Positions 1 through 5,939 of a stretch of 22,605 nt of DNA are shown piece after piece. How positions within the stretch are numbered: the first letter of the stretch is position 1; every line of letters begins with the position of its first letter. The notes below the pieces were generated by a model, which saw only the letters and a program-made list of their open reading frames with translations, had not been told where the DNA came from and did not search any database. This stretch comes from VGCC01 sp044375955. GTDB lineage: Bacteria; Actinomycetota; Actinomycetes; S36-B12. The position numbers and the translations under genes are program-made. The stretch spans positions 1 through 22,605 of the forward strand of contig JBILLS010000033.1 in the NCBI GenBank assembly GCA_044375955.1. Reading direction: 5' to 3'.

Positions 1-273
1 AAGTGCGCGCGCGCCCGCTCCGTTCAGGAGTCGGTCGTGACAGAAGAGGAAGGAGATGCCACCTTCGTGTTCGACGAGGGATCGGCACTCGTGTGGCTCG
101 GGTTCCTGAATGACGTACGGCTCATCCTGGGAACACGTTTGGGAATCACCGACGACTGGCAGGAGGGCCTGGAAACGATGTCCGTCTCCGACCCGAGGAT
201 CGGACTCTTCCATCTCTACGACTGGCTGACCTATATCCAGGAGACCCTGATCCAGAGTCTGACCGGCGACTGA
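1..273 (+). CDS. DUF2017-family protein, 3' end only
   Basis: The frame is open from base 1, so the gene begins outside the window and only about the last 90 codons are seen. The GTG at 37 is not a convincing start because reading continues upstream without a stop. Features seen are a run containing NDVRLILGTRLGI and a C-terminal LYDWLTYIQETLIQSL segment, which match my memory of the C-terminal half of actinobacterial DUF2017 proteins. In many actinobacteria that gene lies between clpS and the JAMM peptidase/cysO/cysM genes, and the same genes follow here after a gap holding a rhodopsin gene. Molecular function is unknown; the clpS link suggests protein turnover but that is only context. It ends one base before a 20-bp hairpin. 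Confidence 0.7.
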   Translation, partial: KCARARSVQESVVTEEEGDATFVFDEGSALVWLGFLNDVRLILGTRLGITDDWQEGLETMSVSDPRIGLFHLYDWLTYIQETLIQSLTGD

Positions 274-319
274 ACAGCAACCGGCGGTTGGGGCCGACGC
301 CCCAACCGCCGGTTGCTGT
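274..319. terminator. Perfect 20-bp hairpin, bidirectional terminator
   Basis: A left arm at 274-293 and right arm at 300-319 are exact reverse complements (20 bp) around a 6-base loop CCGACG. The hairpin sits directly between the TGA of the DUF2017 gene and the TAG of the convergent rhodopsin gene (stop at 331-333). It has no good T tract on either side, as is common for actinobacterial terminators. Position and symmetry suggest it stops transcription from both sides. Confidence 0.85.
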
Positions 320-330
320 ACTGCGTCGAA

Positions 331-1161
331 CTACTTGCTGGAAGGTGCTGCGTCAATCTCCTGCTCGGCGAACTCGCGGGAGTCGTTCGCGCTCTTCTCG
401 CGTGCGATCTTATAGATCAACAGACCGAAGAGACACTTCGCAAGAACGTCGGCAATCGAGTAACCCACTTGACGCCAGACGAAGGTATCCGCACCGGCAT
501 CCGGCCAGATCATTGGAATCATGTAGGAGATCGGGTACACACCCCAGGTTGCCAGCAGCAGCAGGCGCAGGCCGTTGAGGTCCTTGCGCACCTGCTCCGG
601 TTGGGTGTTCATCGACTTGCTCAGTTCCACCCACAGGACGTACAGGATGTAGAGGAACGGAATCGTCGAGAGCGCGCCCCAGATGGCCTTGGGAGCGGCA
701 TCGACCGCGATCTCACCGGGGTAGCCGAGGATGATCATCAGGGCCGAGGCCGGGATGAGCTTCATCAGCAGGCTCTTGCGAGTGGCGCGTGGAAGCGCGA
801 GCACCGCGATCGTTTCGAAGAGCAGCAGCGGCACAGTGAGCAGCCAGTCGACGTAGCGGTAGCCCTCGTTGAAGCCCTCGCCGTTGATCAGCTGGTACTG
901 GATCGCGTTGAACGCGGTCGCCGCGGCGCCCTCGTCGATGGCGACGTAATTGTGCCGGAACGAATCGAAGATCCGGTAATAGTGGTAGGCGGCGATCAAA
1001 CACACCATCGCCGAGACCACGAGGGCCTGGCGGTAGCGGGGAAGTACTCGACCCTGCACCACGAGCAGGAAGATGAACGTGGCGAGCATCGAGGCCAATG
1101 CGAAGGACAGAACGTTATATACGGTCTGGTATTGCGAATAATCTAGTTCGAGAACGCCCAC
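331..1161 (-). CDS. Actinorhodopsin-type light-driven proton pump
   Basis: This is a 276-residue seven-helix microbial rhodopsin that would bind retinal in the cytoplasmic membrane and export protons in light. Helix C reads RYVDWLLTVPLLLFE: D105 (Schiff-base counterion/acceptor), T109 and E116 (proton donor) give the DTE pattern of outward proton pumps. L113 is at the position that in proteorhodopsin (105) is Leu in green-absorbing and Gln in blue-absorbing forms. H60 in AAYHYYRIF matches the counterion-associated His of proteorhodopsin. The retinal lysine is K242 in SIADVLAKCLFG. The start is GTG at 1161, five bases after a good Shine-Dalgarno AAGGAGG. It lies antisense between DUF2017 and mec, which are normally neighbours. 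No retinal-forming blh gene is in the window, so retinal must come from elsewhere. The family is near certain; pump direction and colour are inferred from residues. Confidence 0.95.
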   Translation of the reverse strand: MGVLELDYSQYQTVYNVLSFALASMLATFIFLLVVQGRVLPRYRQALVVSAMVCLIAAYHYYRIFDSFRHNYVAIDEGAAATAFNAIQYQLINGEGFNEGYRYVDWLLTVPLLLFETIAVLALPRATRKSLLMKLIPASALMIILGYPGEIAVDAAPKAIWGALSTIPFLYILYVLWVELSKSMNTQPEQVRKDLNGLRLLLLATWGVYPISYMIPMIWPDAGADTFVWRQVGYSIADVLAKCLFGLLIYKIAREKSANDSREFAEQEIDAAPSSK

Positions 1162-1166
1162 ACGAG

Positions 1167-1173
1167 CCTCCTT
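1167..1173 (-). promoter_or_regulatory. Strong Shine-Dalgarno of the rhodopsin gene
   Basis: AAGGAGG on the minus strand, five bases before the GTG at 1161. It fixes the GTG as the start and is one of the strongest ribosome-binding sites in the window, fitting a highly expressed pump. Confidence 0.8.
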
Positions 1174-1178
1174 GACTG

Positions 1179-1194
1179 GGGGCGTCTTCGCCCC
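1179..1194 (-). promoter_or_regulatory. GC hairpin in rhodopsin 5' leader
   Basis: GGGGCG-AAGA-CGCCCC on the minus strand is a 6-bp GC-only stem with a 4-base loop, five bases upstream of the rhodopsin Shine-Dalgarno. It could stabilise the leader or affect translation. It might also be a chance fold in GC-rich DNA. Confidence 0.4.
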
Positions 1195-1288
1195 GACTGT
1201 TTACCCTCGAGAATCGGTCCGACCCCGAAGCGAGGCCAAGCGTCCTCGTGGTTCAAGAGTTGTGCAACCGGACTCGCGGAGATTGGCC

Positions 1289-1294
1289 TACACT
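1289..1294 (+). promoter_or_regulatory. Candidate -10 box of mec
   Basis: TACACT fits the actinobacterial -10 pattern TAnnnT and would put the transcript start near 1301, about 28 bases before the GTG of mec. I see no good -35 at 16-18 bases, so this is a weak call. Confidence 0.3.
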
Positions 1295-1328
1295 CGGGCG
1301 AAATGTCCGATTTCAAGGGGGATTGACC

Positions 1329-1751
1329 GTGTTGCGGATCCGGCGAACCCACGTGGATTCCCTCCTCGCCCACGCTCGCGCGGACCACCCGGACGAGGCA
1401 TGTGGGGTCATCGCCGGTCCGGCCGGGAGCGATCGGCCCGAGCGCTTCATCCCCATGGTCAATGCAGCCCGGTCACCGACGTTCTACGAATTTGATTCCG
1501 CGGACCTGCTCGCCCTCTACCGGGAGATGGACGCCCGGGACGAGGAGCCCGTCGTGATCTACCACTCGCACACCGCGACGGAGGCGTATCCGTCGCGGAC
1601 GGATATCGCGTATGCGTCGGAACCCCAGGCCCACTACGTGCTGGTGTCGACGCGTGACTGCGGCGGTGGGGACGGTCCCTATGAACTTCGATCCTTTCGG
1701 ATTACGGATGGGGAGGTCCGCGAGGAGCCGATCGAGATCCTCGAGTCGTAG
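1329..1751 (+). CDS. mec: JAMM/MPN+ metallopeptidase, Mec family (M67)
   Basis: This 140-residue zinc peptidase has a complete JAMM motif: E23 in DEACG, H79-S-H81, then seven residues to S89 and D92. In Mycobacterium tuberculosis, Mec removes cysteine from the C-terminus of the sulfur-carrier CysO after CysM has added it; the neighbouring genes here are those two partners. The frame stays open upstream to 1248, but the GTG at 1329 is chosen because an AGGGGGA ribosome-binding site lies about eight bases before it and homology begins just after (VLRIRRTHVDSLLAHA). It is divergent from the rhodopsin gene with 167 bases between the two starts. Likely cytoplasmic. Confidence 0.92.
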   Translation: MLRIRRTHVDSLLAHARADHPDEACGVIAGPAGSDRPERFIPMVNAARSPTFYEFDSADLLALYREMDARDEEPVVIYHSHTATEAYPSRTDIAYASEPQAHYVLVSTRDCGGGDGPYELRSFRITDGEVREEPIEILES

Positions 1752-1835
1752 CTGCCAAGCCTTTGCAAGTGGATGGCCCGAGTGGCTGCCCGGGGTGAGC
1801 TTCTCTACCCTTGTGAGTCCATAGAAGGAGATGCG

Positions 1836-2108
1836 ATGGCGGTCGAGGTACGGATTCCCACGATCCTGCGTCCGTACACGGGTGGCGAGAAACTCGTTCG
1901 TGCGTCGGGTGACTCATTGCACGCCGTCGTCTCCGATCTCGATGCCAATTACCCGGGCATCGGTGAGCGTCTGCTGGATGAGAGCGGACTACGCAGGTTC
2001 GTGAACGTCTACCTCAACGATGAAGATGTGCGCTTCCTGTCCGGCCTCGCCACCCCGGTCTCCGATGGAGACTCCATCACGATCCTCCCCGCCGTCGCCG
2101 GCGGCTGA
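1836..2108 (+). CDS. cysO: Sulfur-carrier protein CysO (MoaD/ThiS fold)
   Basis: A 90-residue ubiquitin-fold sulfur carrier ending in AVAGG. The terminal Gly-Gly is the thiocarboxylation site from which sulfur passes to the CysM-bound aminoacrylate intermediate. ATG at 1836 is preceded by AGAAGGAG with five bases spacing; the frame is open further upstream but has no better start. The length is close to that of M. tuberculosis CysO (about 93 residues). It follows mec by 84 bases and precedes cysM by a single base, so cysO and cysM are almost surely co-translated. The sulfurtransferase that loads CysO is not in the window. Confidence 0.93.
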   Translation: MAVEVRIPTILRPYTGGEKLVRASGDSLHAVVSDLDANYPGIGERLLDESGLRRFVNVYLNDEDVRFLSGLATPVSDGDSITILPAVAGG

Positions 2109-2109
2109 C

Positions 2110-3057
2110 GTGCGCTTCAACTCGCTCCTCGACTCCGTCGGGCGCACCCCCCTCGTGGGACTTCCTGCGCTCTCGCCATCTCCGGAGGTCCGTCTCTGGG
2201 CGAAGCTCGAGGATCACAATCCGACGGGATCCGTGAAGGACCGCGCGGCATTAGCGATGGTGCTGGCGGCGGAGAAGGATGGAACGCTCCAGCCGGGCGC
2301 GACGCTGCTGGAGCCGACCTCCGGGAACACCGGGATCTCCCTGGCGATGGTGGCGCGTCAGCGGGGCTACCGGCTCATCTGCGTGATGCCCGAGAACACC
2401 AGCCCGGAGCGCTCACAGATCCTGCGCATGTGGGGTGCGGAGATCATCTACTCACCCGCCGAGGGCGGTTCGAACGAGGCCGTGCGGGTGGCCAAGGAGT
2501 TGTCGGCCGAAAATCCCGAGTGGGTCATGCTCTACCAATACGGCAACGAGGCGAATACGCGCGCCCATTATGAGACGACGGGTCCGGAGATCCTCGAGGA
2601 CCTCCCCACGATCACGCACTTCGTGGCCGGCCTCGGCACGACGGGAACCCTGATGGGAGTGGGGCGCTACCTACGCGAGCACAAGTCCGATGTCCAGATC
2701 ATCGCCGCCGAACCCCGCTACGGCGAGCTCGTCTACGGCCTACGCAATCTCGATGAGGGATTCATCCCGGAGCTGTACGACCAAACCATCCTGACCACCC
2801 GCTACTCGGTCGGCCCGCACGATGCGGTGCGTCGGACCCGGGAGCTCCTGGATAAGGAGGGGATCTTCGCCGGGATCTCAACGGGCGCGATCCTGCACGC
2901 GGCACTCGGTGTGGCGGCGAAAGCCGACAAAGCTGGCGTTCCGGCGGATATAGCGTTCATCGTGTGCGATGGCGGATGGAAGTACCTGTCCACCGGCGCG
3001 TACGAGGGCACCCTCGATGATGCTGAGAGTGCCCTCGAAGGCCAACTGTGGGCCTAG
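2110..3057 (+). CDS. cysM: O-phosphoserine-dependent cysteine synthase CysM
   Basis: This 315-residue PLP enzyme of the beta-substituting family makes CysO-bound cysteine from O-phosphoserine and thiocarboxylated CysO. K43 in NPTGSVKDR is the PLP lysine, and PTSGNTG (69-75) binds the substrate carboxylate. R212 in YGLRNLDEGF corresponds to M. tuberculosis CysM R220, which selects O-phosphoserine over O-acetylserine (the 8-residue offset is the same as for the PLP lysine). The C-terminus GQLWA matches the flexible tail that closes the active site in the mycobacterial enzyme. The start is the GTG at 2110, one base after the cysO stop; the frame extends into cysO but homology starts at VRFNSLLDSVGRTPLV. 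It ends three bases before the convergent membrane-protein gene. Confidence 0.95.
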   Translation: MRFNSLLDSVGRTPLVGLPALSPSPEVRLWAKLEDHNPTGSVKDRAALAMVLAAEKDGTLQPGATLLEPTSGNTGISLAMVARQRGYRLICVMPENTSPERSQILRMWGAEIIYSPAEGGSNEAVRVAKELSAENPEWVMLYQYGNEANTRAHYETTGPEILEDLPTITHFVAGLGTTGTLMGVGRYLREHKSDVQIIAAEPRYGELVYGLRNLDEGFIPELYDQTILTTRYSVGPHDAVRRTRELLDKEGIFAGISTGAILHAALGVAAKADKAGVPADIAFIVCDGGWKYLSTGAYEGTLDDAESALEGQLWA

Positions 3058-3060
3058 CGC

Positions 3061-3474
3061 TTATGCGTACTGCCTGAACCACGCCTGTGCGTGCTTGGTG
3101 TTGACGATCAACACCACGATCAAGCCCAGGATGATCTGGATCCAGCCACCGTGGCCGAGGTTGAAGAAGCCGAAGATGATGTTGAGCACGGCGAGCACCG
3201 AGATGATCACCTGTGCGGTGTTGCTGCCCACCCATGCCAACTTGGAGAGCCAGAAGTAGATCAGGCCGAGGAGGATCAACATGCCGCCGTTGAACCAGAG
3301 GAAGAAGCCCGAGACCGTGGCGGATTCTCCGGTGATGTTGTTGATGTAGGTCGGGTTCTCACCGAATGACGCGAAGATGAACATGAACCCCATGAAGATG
3401 TTCGCGATCGCGCTGACCACCATCAGGATGGCGATGATGGTGACCCCGATGGGCCGGGTAAGGGTGCCTGACAT
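3061..3474 (-). CDS. Small four-helix membrane protein, unknown function
   Basis: 137 residues with about four hydrophobic segments (roughly 9-36, 53-78, 82-105 and 108-124) and short loops, no charged catalytic motif and no signal cleavage site. I do not recognise a named family; it resembles the many small actinobacterial membrane proteins of unknown function. ATG at 3474 has an AAGGAG site seven bases upstream. The frame stays open for over 1 kb further upstream through murI, but that part is antisense to a certain gene and has no membrane-protein character. It is convergent with cysM (three-base gap) and divergent from murI (99 bases shared). Confidence 0.8.
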   Translation of the reverse strand: MSGTLTRPIGVTIIAILMVVSAIANIFMGFMFIFASFGENPTYINNITGESATVSGFFLWFNGGMLILLGLIYFWLSKLAWVGSNTAQVIISVLAVLNIIFGFFNLGHGGWIQIILGLIVVLIVNTKHAQAWFRQYA

Positions 3475-3535
3475 GCGACTCCTTGTGGGAAGTGGCCGGC
3501 CGGGTGCCGACAGCCCCAGGGTAGGGACGCTCGGG

Positions 3536-3564
3536 CTCACATGGGGGGACGCGCGCCGTAGGCT
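3536..3564 (+). promoter_or_regulatory. Candidate murI promoter, near-leaderless
   Basis: CTCACA (3536-3541) and TAGGCT (3559-3564) are separated by 17 bases. Transcription would start near 3571, only about three bases before the ATG at 3574, and there is no Shine-Dalgarno, which fits a leaderless or near-leaderless message. The -10 lies in a 12-base string, CGCCGTAGGCTG, that recurs before the DUF3618-like gene. Confidence 0.4.
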
Positions 3565-3573
3565 GGAGCCGCT

Positions 3574-4365
3574 ATGAGCGACGCTCCCATCGGCATATTC
3601 GACTCCGGATTCGGTGGCCTCACGGTGGCGCGAGCGATCATGGATCAACTTCCGCACGAGTCCGTCGTGTACATCGGGGACACGGCCCGTGGTCCGTACG
3701 GACCCCGTCCCATCGCCGAAGTCCGTGAGTTCTCCCTCGAGATCATGGACCAACTCGTTGCGTCGGGTGTCAAGCTTCTGGTGATCGCCTGCAACTCGGC
3801 GAGTGCCGCAACCCTGCGCGATGCCCGGGAGCGTTATGACGTGCCGGTCATCGAGGTGGTGCATCCTGCGGTCCGCCGAGCAGTCGCCTCGACGCGAACG
3901 AACATCGTGGGGGTGATCGGGACACAGGCCACGATCACCTCCCAGGCCTATGACGATGCCTTCGCCGCAGCGCCGTCGATAACCCTGCATAGCCAGGCCT
4001 GTCCGCGTTTCGTGGACTTGGTGGAGGCGGGTGTCACGAGTGGTGACGAGGTCGTCGACATCGCGCGCGAGTACCTGGCCCCGCTCCAGGAGGCGAAGGT
4101 CGACACGCTCGTGCTCGGGTGTACGCACTATCCGCTGCTCACTGGCGTTCTCGCTTATGTCATGGGTGAGGGCGTCGCCTTGGTGTCCAGCGCGGAGGAG
4201 ACCGCTCAAGATGTTTTCCGCACCCTGACCGCGCACCAGCTGCTCCGCAGCACGGTTTCGGGTCCACCCCGGCATCGCTTCCTCGTCACGGGGGAGCCGG
4301 CTGAGTTCGAACGGCATGGCCGCCGGTTCCTGGGACCGGAACTCGGCTCGGTCCAGCGAATCTGA
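3574..4365 (+). CDS. murI: Glutamate racemase
   Basis: A 263-residue cofactor-independent racemase that makes D-glutamate for peptidoglycan stem peptides in the cytoplasm. The N-terminal IGIFDSGFGGLTV (6-18) holds the catalytic Asp/Ser region. The two catalytic cysteines are C73 in IACNSAS and C183 in LGCTHYPLL, with H185 next to the second. GDTARGPYG (35-43) is also typical. The length matches the family. ATG at 3574 has no ribosome-binding site, consistent with a near-leaderless transcript. rph follows 22 bases downstream on the same strand, as in other actinobacteria. Confidence 0.96.
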   Translation: MSDAPIGIFDSGFGGLTVARAIMDQLPHESVVYIGDTARGPYGPRPIAEVREFSLEIMDQLVASGVKLLVIACNSASAATLRDARERYDVPVIEVVHPAVRRAVASTRTNIVGVIGTQATITSQAYDDAFAAAPSITLHSQACPRFVDLVEAGVTSGDEVVDIAREYLAPLQEAKVDTLVLGCTHYPLLTGVLAYVMGEGVALVSSAEETAQDVFRTLTAHQLLRSTVSGPPRHRFLVTGEPAEFERHGRRFLGPELGSVQRI

Positions 4366-4387
4366 CACCCGACTACAGTCACGATCC

Positions 4388-5107
4388 ATGACCCGTTCCG
4401 ATGGACGCACGGCGTCCGACCTCCGTCCCATCACCTTCGAGCGCAGTTGGCTGGATTTCCCCGAGGGGTCGACGCTCGTCTCCTTCGGGAAGACGCGGGT
4501 GCTGTGCACGGCCTCGTTCACGCCGGGTGTCCCGCGGTGGCTCAAGGATTCGGGCAAGGGTTGGGTGACGGCGGAGTACGCGATGCTGCCCCGCGCAACC
4601 AATGAGCGCAATCAGCGTGAATCGGTGAAGGGCAAGTTGGGTGGCCGGACCCAGGAGATCTCCCGGTTGATCGGACGTAGCCTGCGTGCCGTCGTCGATA
4701 TGTCGGTCCTTGGAGAGAACTCGATCCTCATCGACTGCGATGTGTTGCAAGCCGACGGCGGCACGCGCACCGCTGCGATCACCGGTGCCTACGTCGCGCT
4801 TGCCGATGCGGTGGGCTGGGCCCTGGATCAGGGACACATCACCCGGGACCCGCTGATCGACTCCGTGGCTGCCGTCAGCGTCGGCATCATCGATGGTGAG
4901 CCCCGTCTGGACCTGCACTACGACGACGATGTGCGCGCCGAGACGGATATGAACGTCGTGATGACCGGCGGTGGGAAGTTCGTGGAAGTGCAGGGCACCG
5001 CTGAGGGTGAGCCCTTCGATCGTGCACTCCTCGACCGGCTCCTCAATCTCGCCGCGGCAGGTATCGCCGACCTCACCGCGATGCAGCGGGCCGCACTCGG
5101 ACGATGA
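4388..5107 (+). CDS. rph: Ribonuclease PH
   Basis: A 239-residue phosphorolytic 3'-5' exoribonuclease that trims tRNA 3' ends and forms a hexameric ring. Signatures are GRTASDLRPITFER near the N-terminus, the RATNERNQRE phosphate/RNA-binding stretch, and CDVLQADGGTRTAAITGAY around residues 118-137. The length is standard. ATG at 4388 is chosen because homology starts at once after it, although the frame is open to 4316 inside murI. Its TGA overlaps the ATG of rdgB (ATGA), implying translational coupling. Confidence 0.96.
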   Translation: MTRSDGRTASDLRPITFERSWLDFPEGSTLVSFGKTRVLCTASFTPGVPRWLKDSGKGWVTAEYAMLPRATNERNQRESVKGKLGGRTQEISRLIGRSLRAVVDMSVLGENSILIDCDVLQADGGTRTAAITGAYVALADAVGWALDQGHITRDPLIDSVAAVSVGIIDGEPRLDLHYDDDVRAETDMNVVMTGGGKFVEVQGTAEGEPFDRALLDRLLNLAAAGIADLTAMQRAALGR

Positions 5108-5745
5108 AGATCGTCCTCGCAACCCGCAATCAACACAAGGTCGCTGAGCTGAGGCGCATTCTGGCAGCCGCACATCTCGACGTGGAGCTCGTCGGGACCG
5201 ACGAGTTTCCCGGTCTACCCGATGTTGCTGAGACGGGCTCCACGTTCGCGGCCAATGCATTACTCAAGGCGCACGATGTTGCTCAACGCACCGGGTGTAT
5301 TGCAATCGCGGATGACTCCGGCCTCTGCATCGACGCCCTCAACGGAATGCCGGGGATCCTCTCGGCACGGTGGGCTGGTGCACACGGTGACGATGCGGCC
5401 AACCTCGCACTCGTTCTCGGACAGATCGCCGACATCCCCCCTGCACGCAGGGGGGCTTCGTTCCACTGCGCTGCCGCCGTGGCGACCCCCGAGGGTGAGG
5501 AGCGGGTGGTCGAGGGTGTGCTCACCGGATCACTGACGGACGCACCGCGCGGTGTGAACGGTTTCGGATACGACCCGATCTTCGTCCCCACCGGATACGC
5601 GCTGACCACCGCGGAATTGAGACCGGACGAGAAAGACGCCATCAGCCACCGCGGTCAGGCTTTCCGCGCACTCGTTCCCGTTCTCCGGGACCTTGGTGCG
5701 GAAGGCGGGACTCGAACCCGCATGCCCGAAGGCACTGGTACCTAA
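5104..5745 (+). CDS. rdgB: dITP/XTP pyrophosphatase RdgB, C-terminus read into tRNA
   Basis: A 213-residue non-canonical purine NTP pyrophosphatase that hydrolyses dITP and XTP to keep deaminated purines out of nucleic acids. Signatures are ATRNQHKVAEL (6-16), ADDSGLCIDAL (69-79), FGYDPIF and SHRGQAFRAL. Family members usually stop shortly after the last motif at about 200 residues. Here the frame continues with GAEGGTRTRMPEGTGT, which is the complement of a tRNA-Leu gene on the other strand, and stops at TAA 5743-5745 in the tRNA anticodon loop. The ~17-residue tail is therefore an overlap product. Start ATG overlaps the rph stop. Confidence 0.93.
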   Translation: MKIVLATRNQHKVAELRRILAAAHLDVELVGTDEFPGLPDVAETGSTFAANALLKAHDVAQRTGCIAIADDSGLCIDALNGMPGILSARWAGAHGDDAANLALVLGQIADIPPARRGASFHCAAAVATPEGEERVVEGVLTGSLTDAPRGVNGFGYDPIFVPTGYALTTAELRPDEKDAISHRGQAFRALVPVLRDLGAEGGTRTRMPEGTGT

Positions 5746-5778
5746 AACCAGCGCGTAAACCAATTTCGCCACTTCCGC
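5694..5778 (-). tRNA. tRNA-Leu(UAG)
   Basis: Read on the minus strand the cloverleaf is complete: acceptor GCGGAAG/CTTCCGC, D stem GCG/CGC, anticodon stem CTGGT/ACCAG with 7-base loop TTTAGGT (anticodon UAG), a long variable arm TGCCTTCGGGCA typical of class II tRNAs, and T arm GCGGG-TTCGAGT-CCCGC. Discriminator A73 (5697) is followed by an encoded CCA (5696-5694). The 3' half overlaps the last 52 bases of rdgB on the opposite strand. Confidence 0.96.
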
Positions 5779-5788
5779 GTGCAATGGG

Positions 5789-5794
5789 AGTGTA
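5789..5794 (-). promoter_or_regulatory. Candidate -10 box of tRNA-Leu
   Basis: TACACT on the minus strand ends 10 bases before the tRNA 5' end, fitting the TAnnnT -10 pattern. No clear -35 is seen, and the expected position falls in a dyad at 5800-5830. Confidence 0.3.
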
Positions 5795-5799
5795 CGGAC

Positions 5800-5830
5800 G
5801 GCAGGACGCGGTCATCCGGCTCGTCCTGCC
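5800..5830. terminator. 9-bp inverted repeat between tRNA-Leu and the metal importer
   Basis: GGCAGGACG (5800-5808) and CGTCCTGCC (5822-5830) are perfect arms around a 13-base loop. It could terminate rdgB read-through before the importer operon, or act at the tRNA promoter. There is no T tract. Confidence 0.4.
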
Positions 5831-5893
5831 TGGAAATGTGGCGAGAGTCCGAAGGGCTCCGGCCGACATCGACTCCGCCACGGGATCGGTTTA

Positions 5894-5910
5894 TTGCACA
5901 ATATTTGCAA
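5894..5910. promoter_or_regulatory. Dyad operator candidate for the metal ABC importer
   Basis: TTGCACAATATTTGCAA has inverted 5-base arms TTGCA/TGCAA around an AT-rich centre, 30 bases before the GTG of the lipoprotein gene. Metal importers of this family are normally controlled by Zur, MntR or DtxR-type repressors binding AT-rich dyads over the promoter, and this is the only such site upstream. It does not match the actinobacterial Zur consensus I know, so the regulator is unknown. Confidence 0.5.
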
Positions 5911-5933
5911 CTGCGAACTTAAGGCTCTAATCT
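5905..5933 (+). promoter_or_regulatory. Candidate leaderless promoter of the metal importer
   Basis: TTGCAA (5905-5910) and TAATCT (5928-5933) lie 17 bases apart. The predicted transcript start falls at about the GTG at 5940, and no Shine-Dalgarno lies at a usable distance. The -35 is inside the right arm of the dyad, so a repressor there would block it. Confidence 0.4.
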
Positions 5934-5939
5934 CTCCCC

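Noticed and set aside
313..1146. 277-residue plus-strand frame antisense to rhodopsin
   Set aside because: Low-complexity Arg/Glu/His composition; the rhodopsin on the other strand is unmistakable.
3475..4611. Long minus-strand open frame continuing upstream of the small membrane protein, antisense to murI and rph
   Set aside because: It is the mirror of certain genes in GC-rich DNA, is Arg/Asp/Gly-rich with no fold, and the membrane protein has its own ATG and ribosome-binding site at 3474.
5692..5745. A meaningful extra domain at the RdgB C-terminus
   Set aside because: The residues are simply the complement of the tRNA-Leu 3' half.
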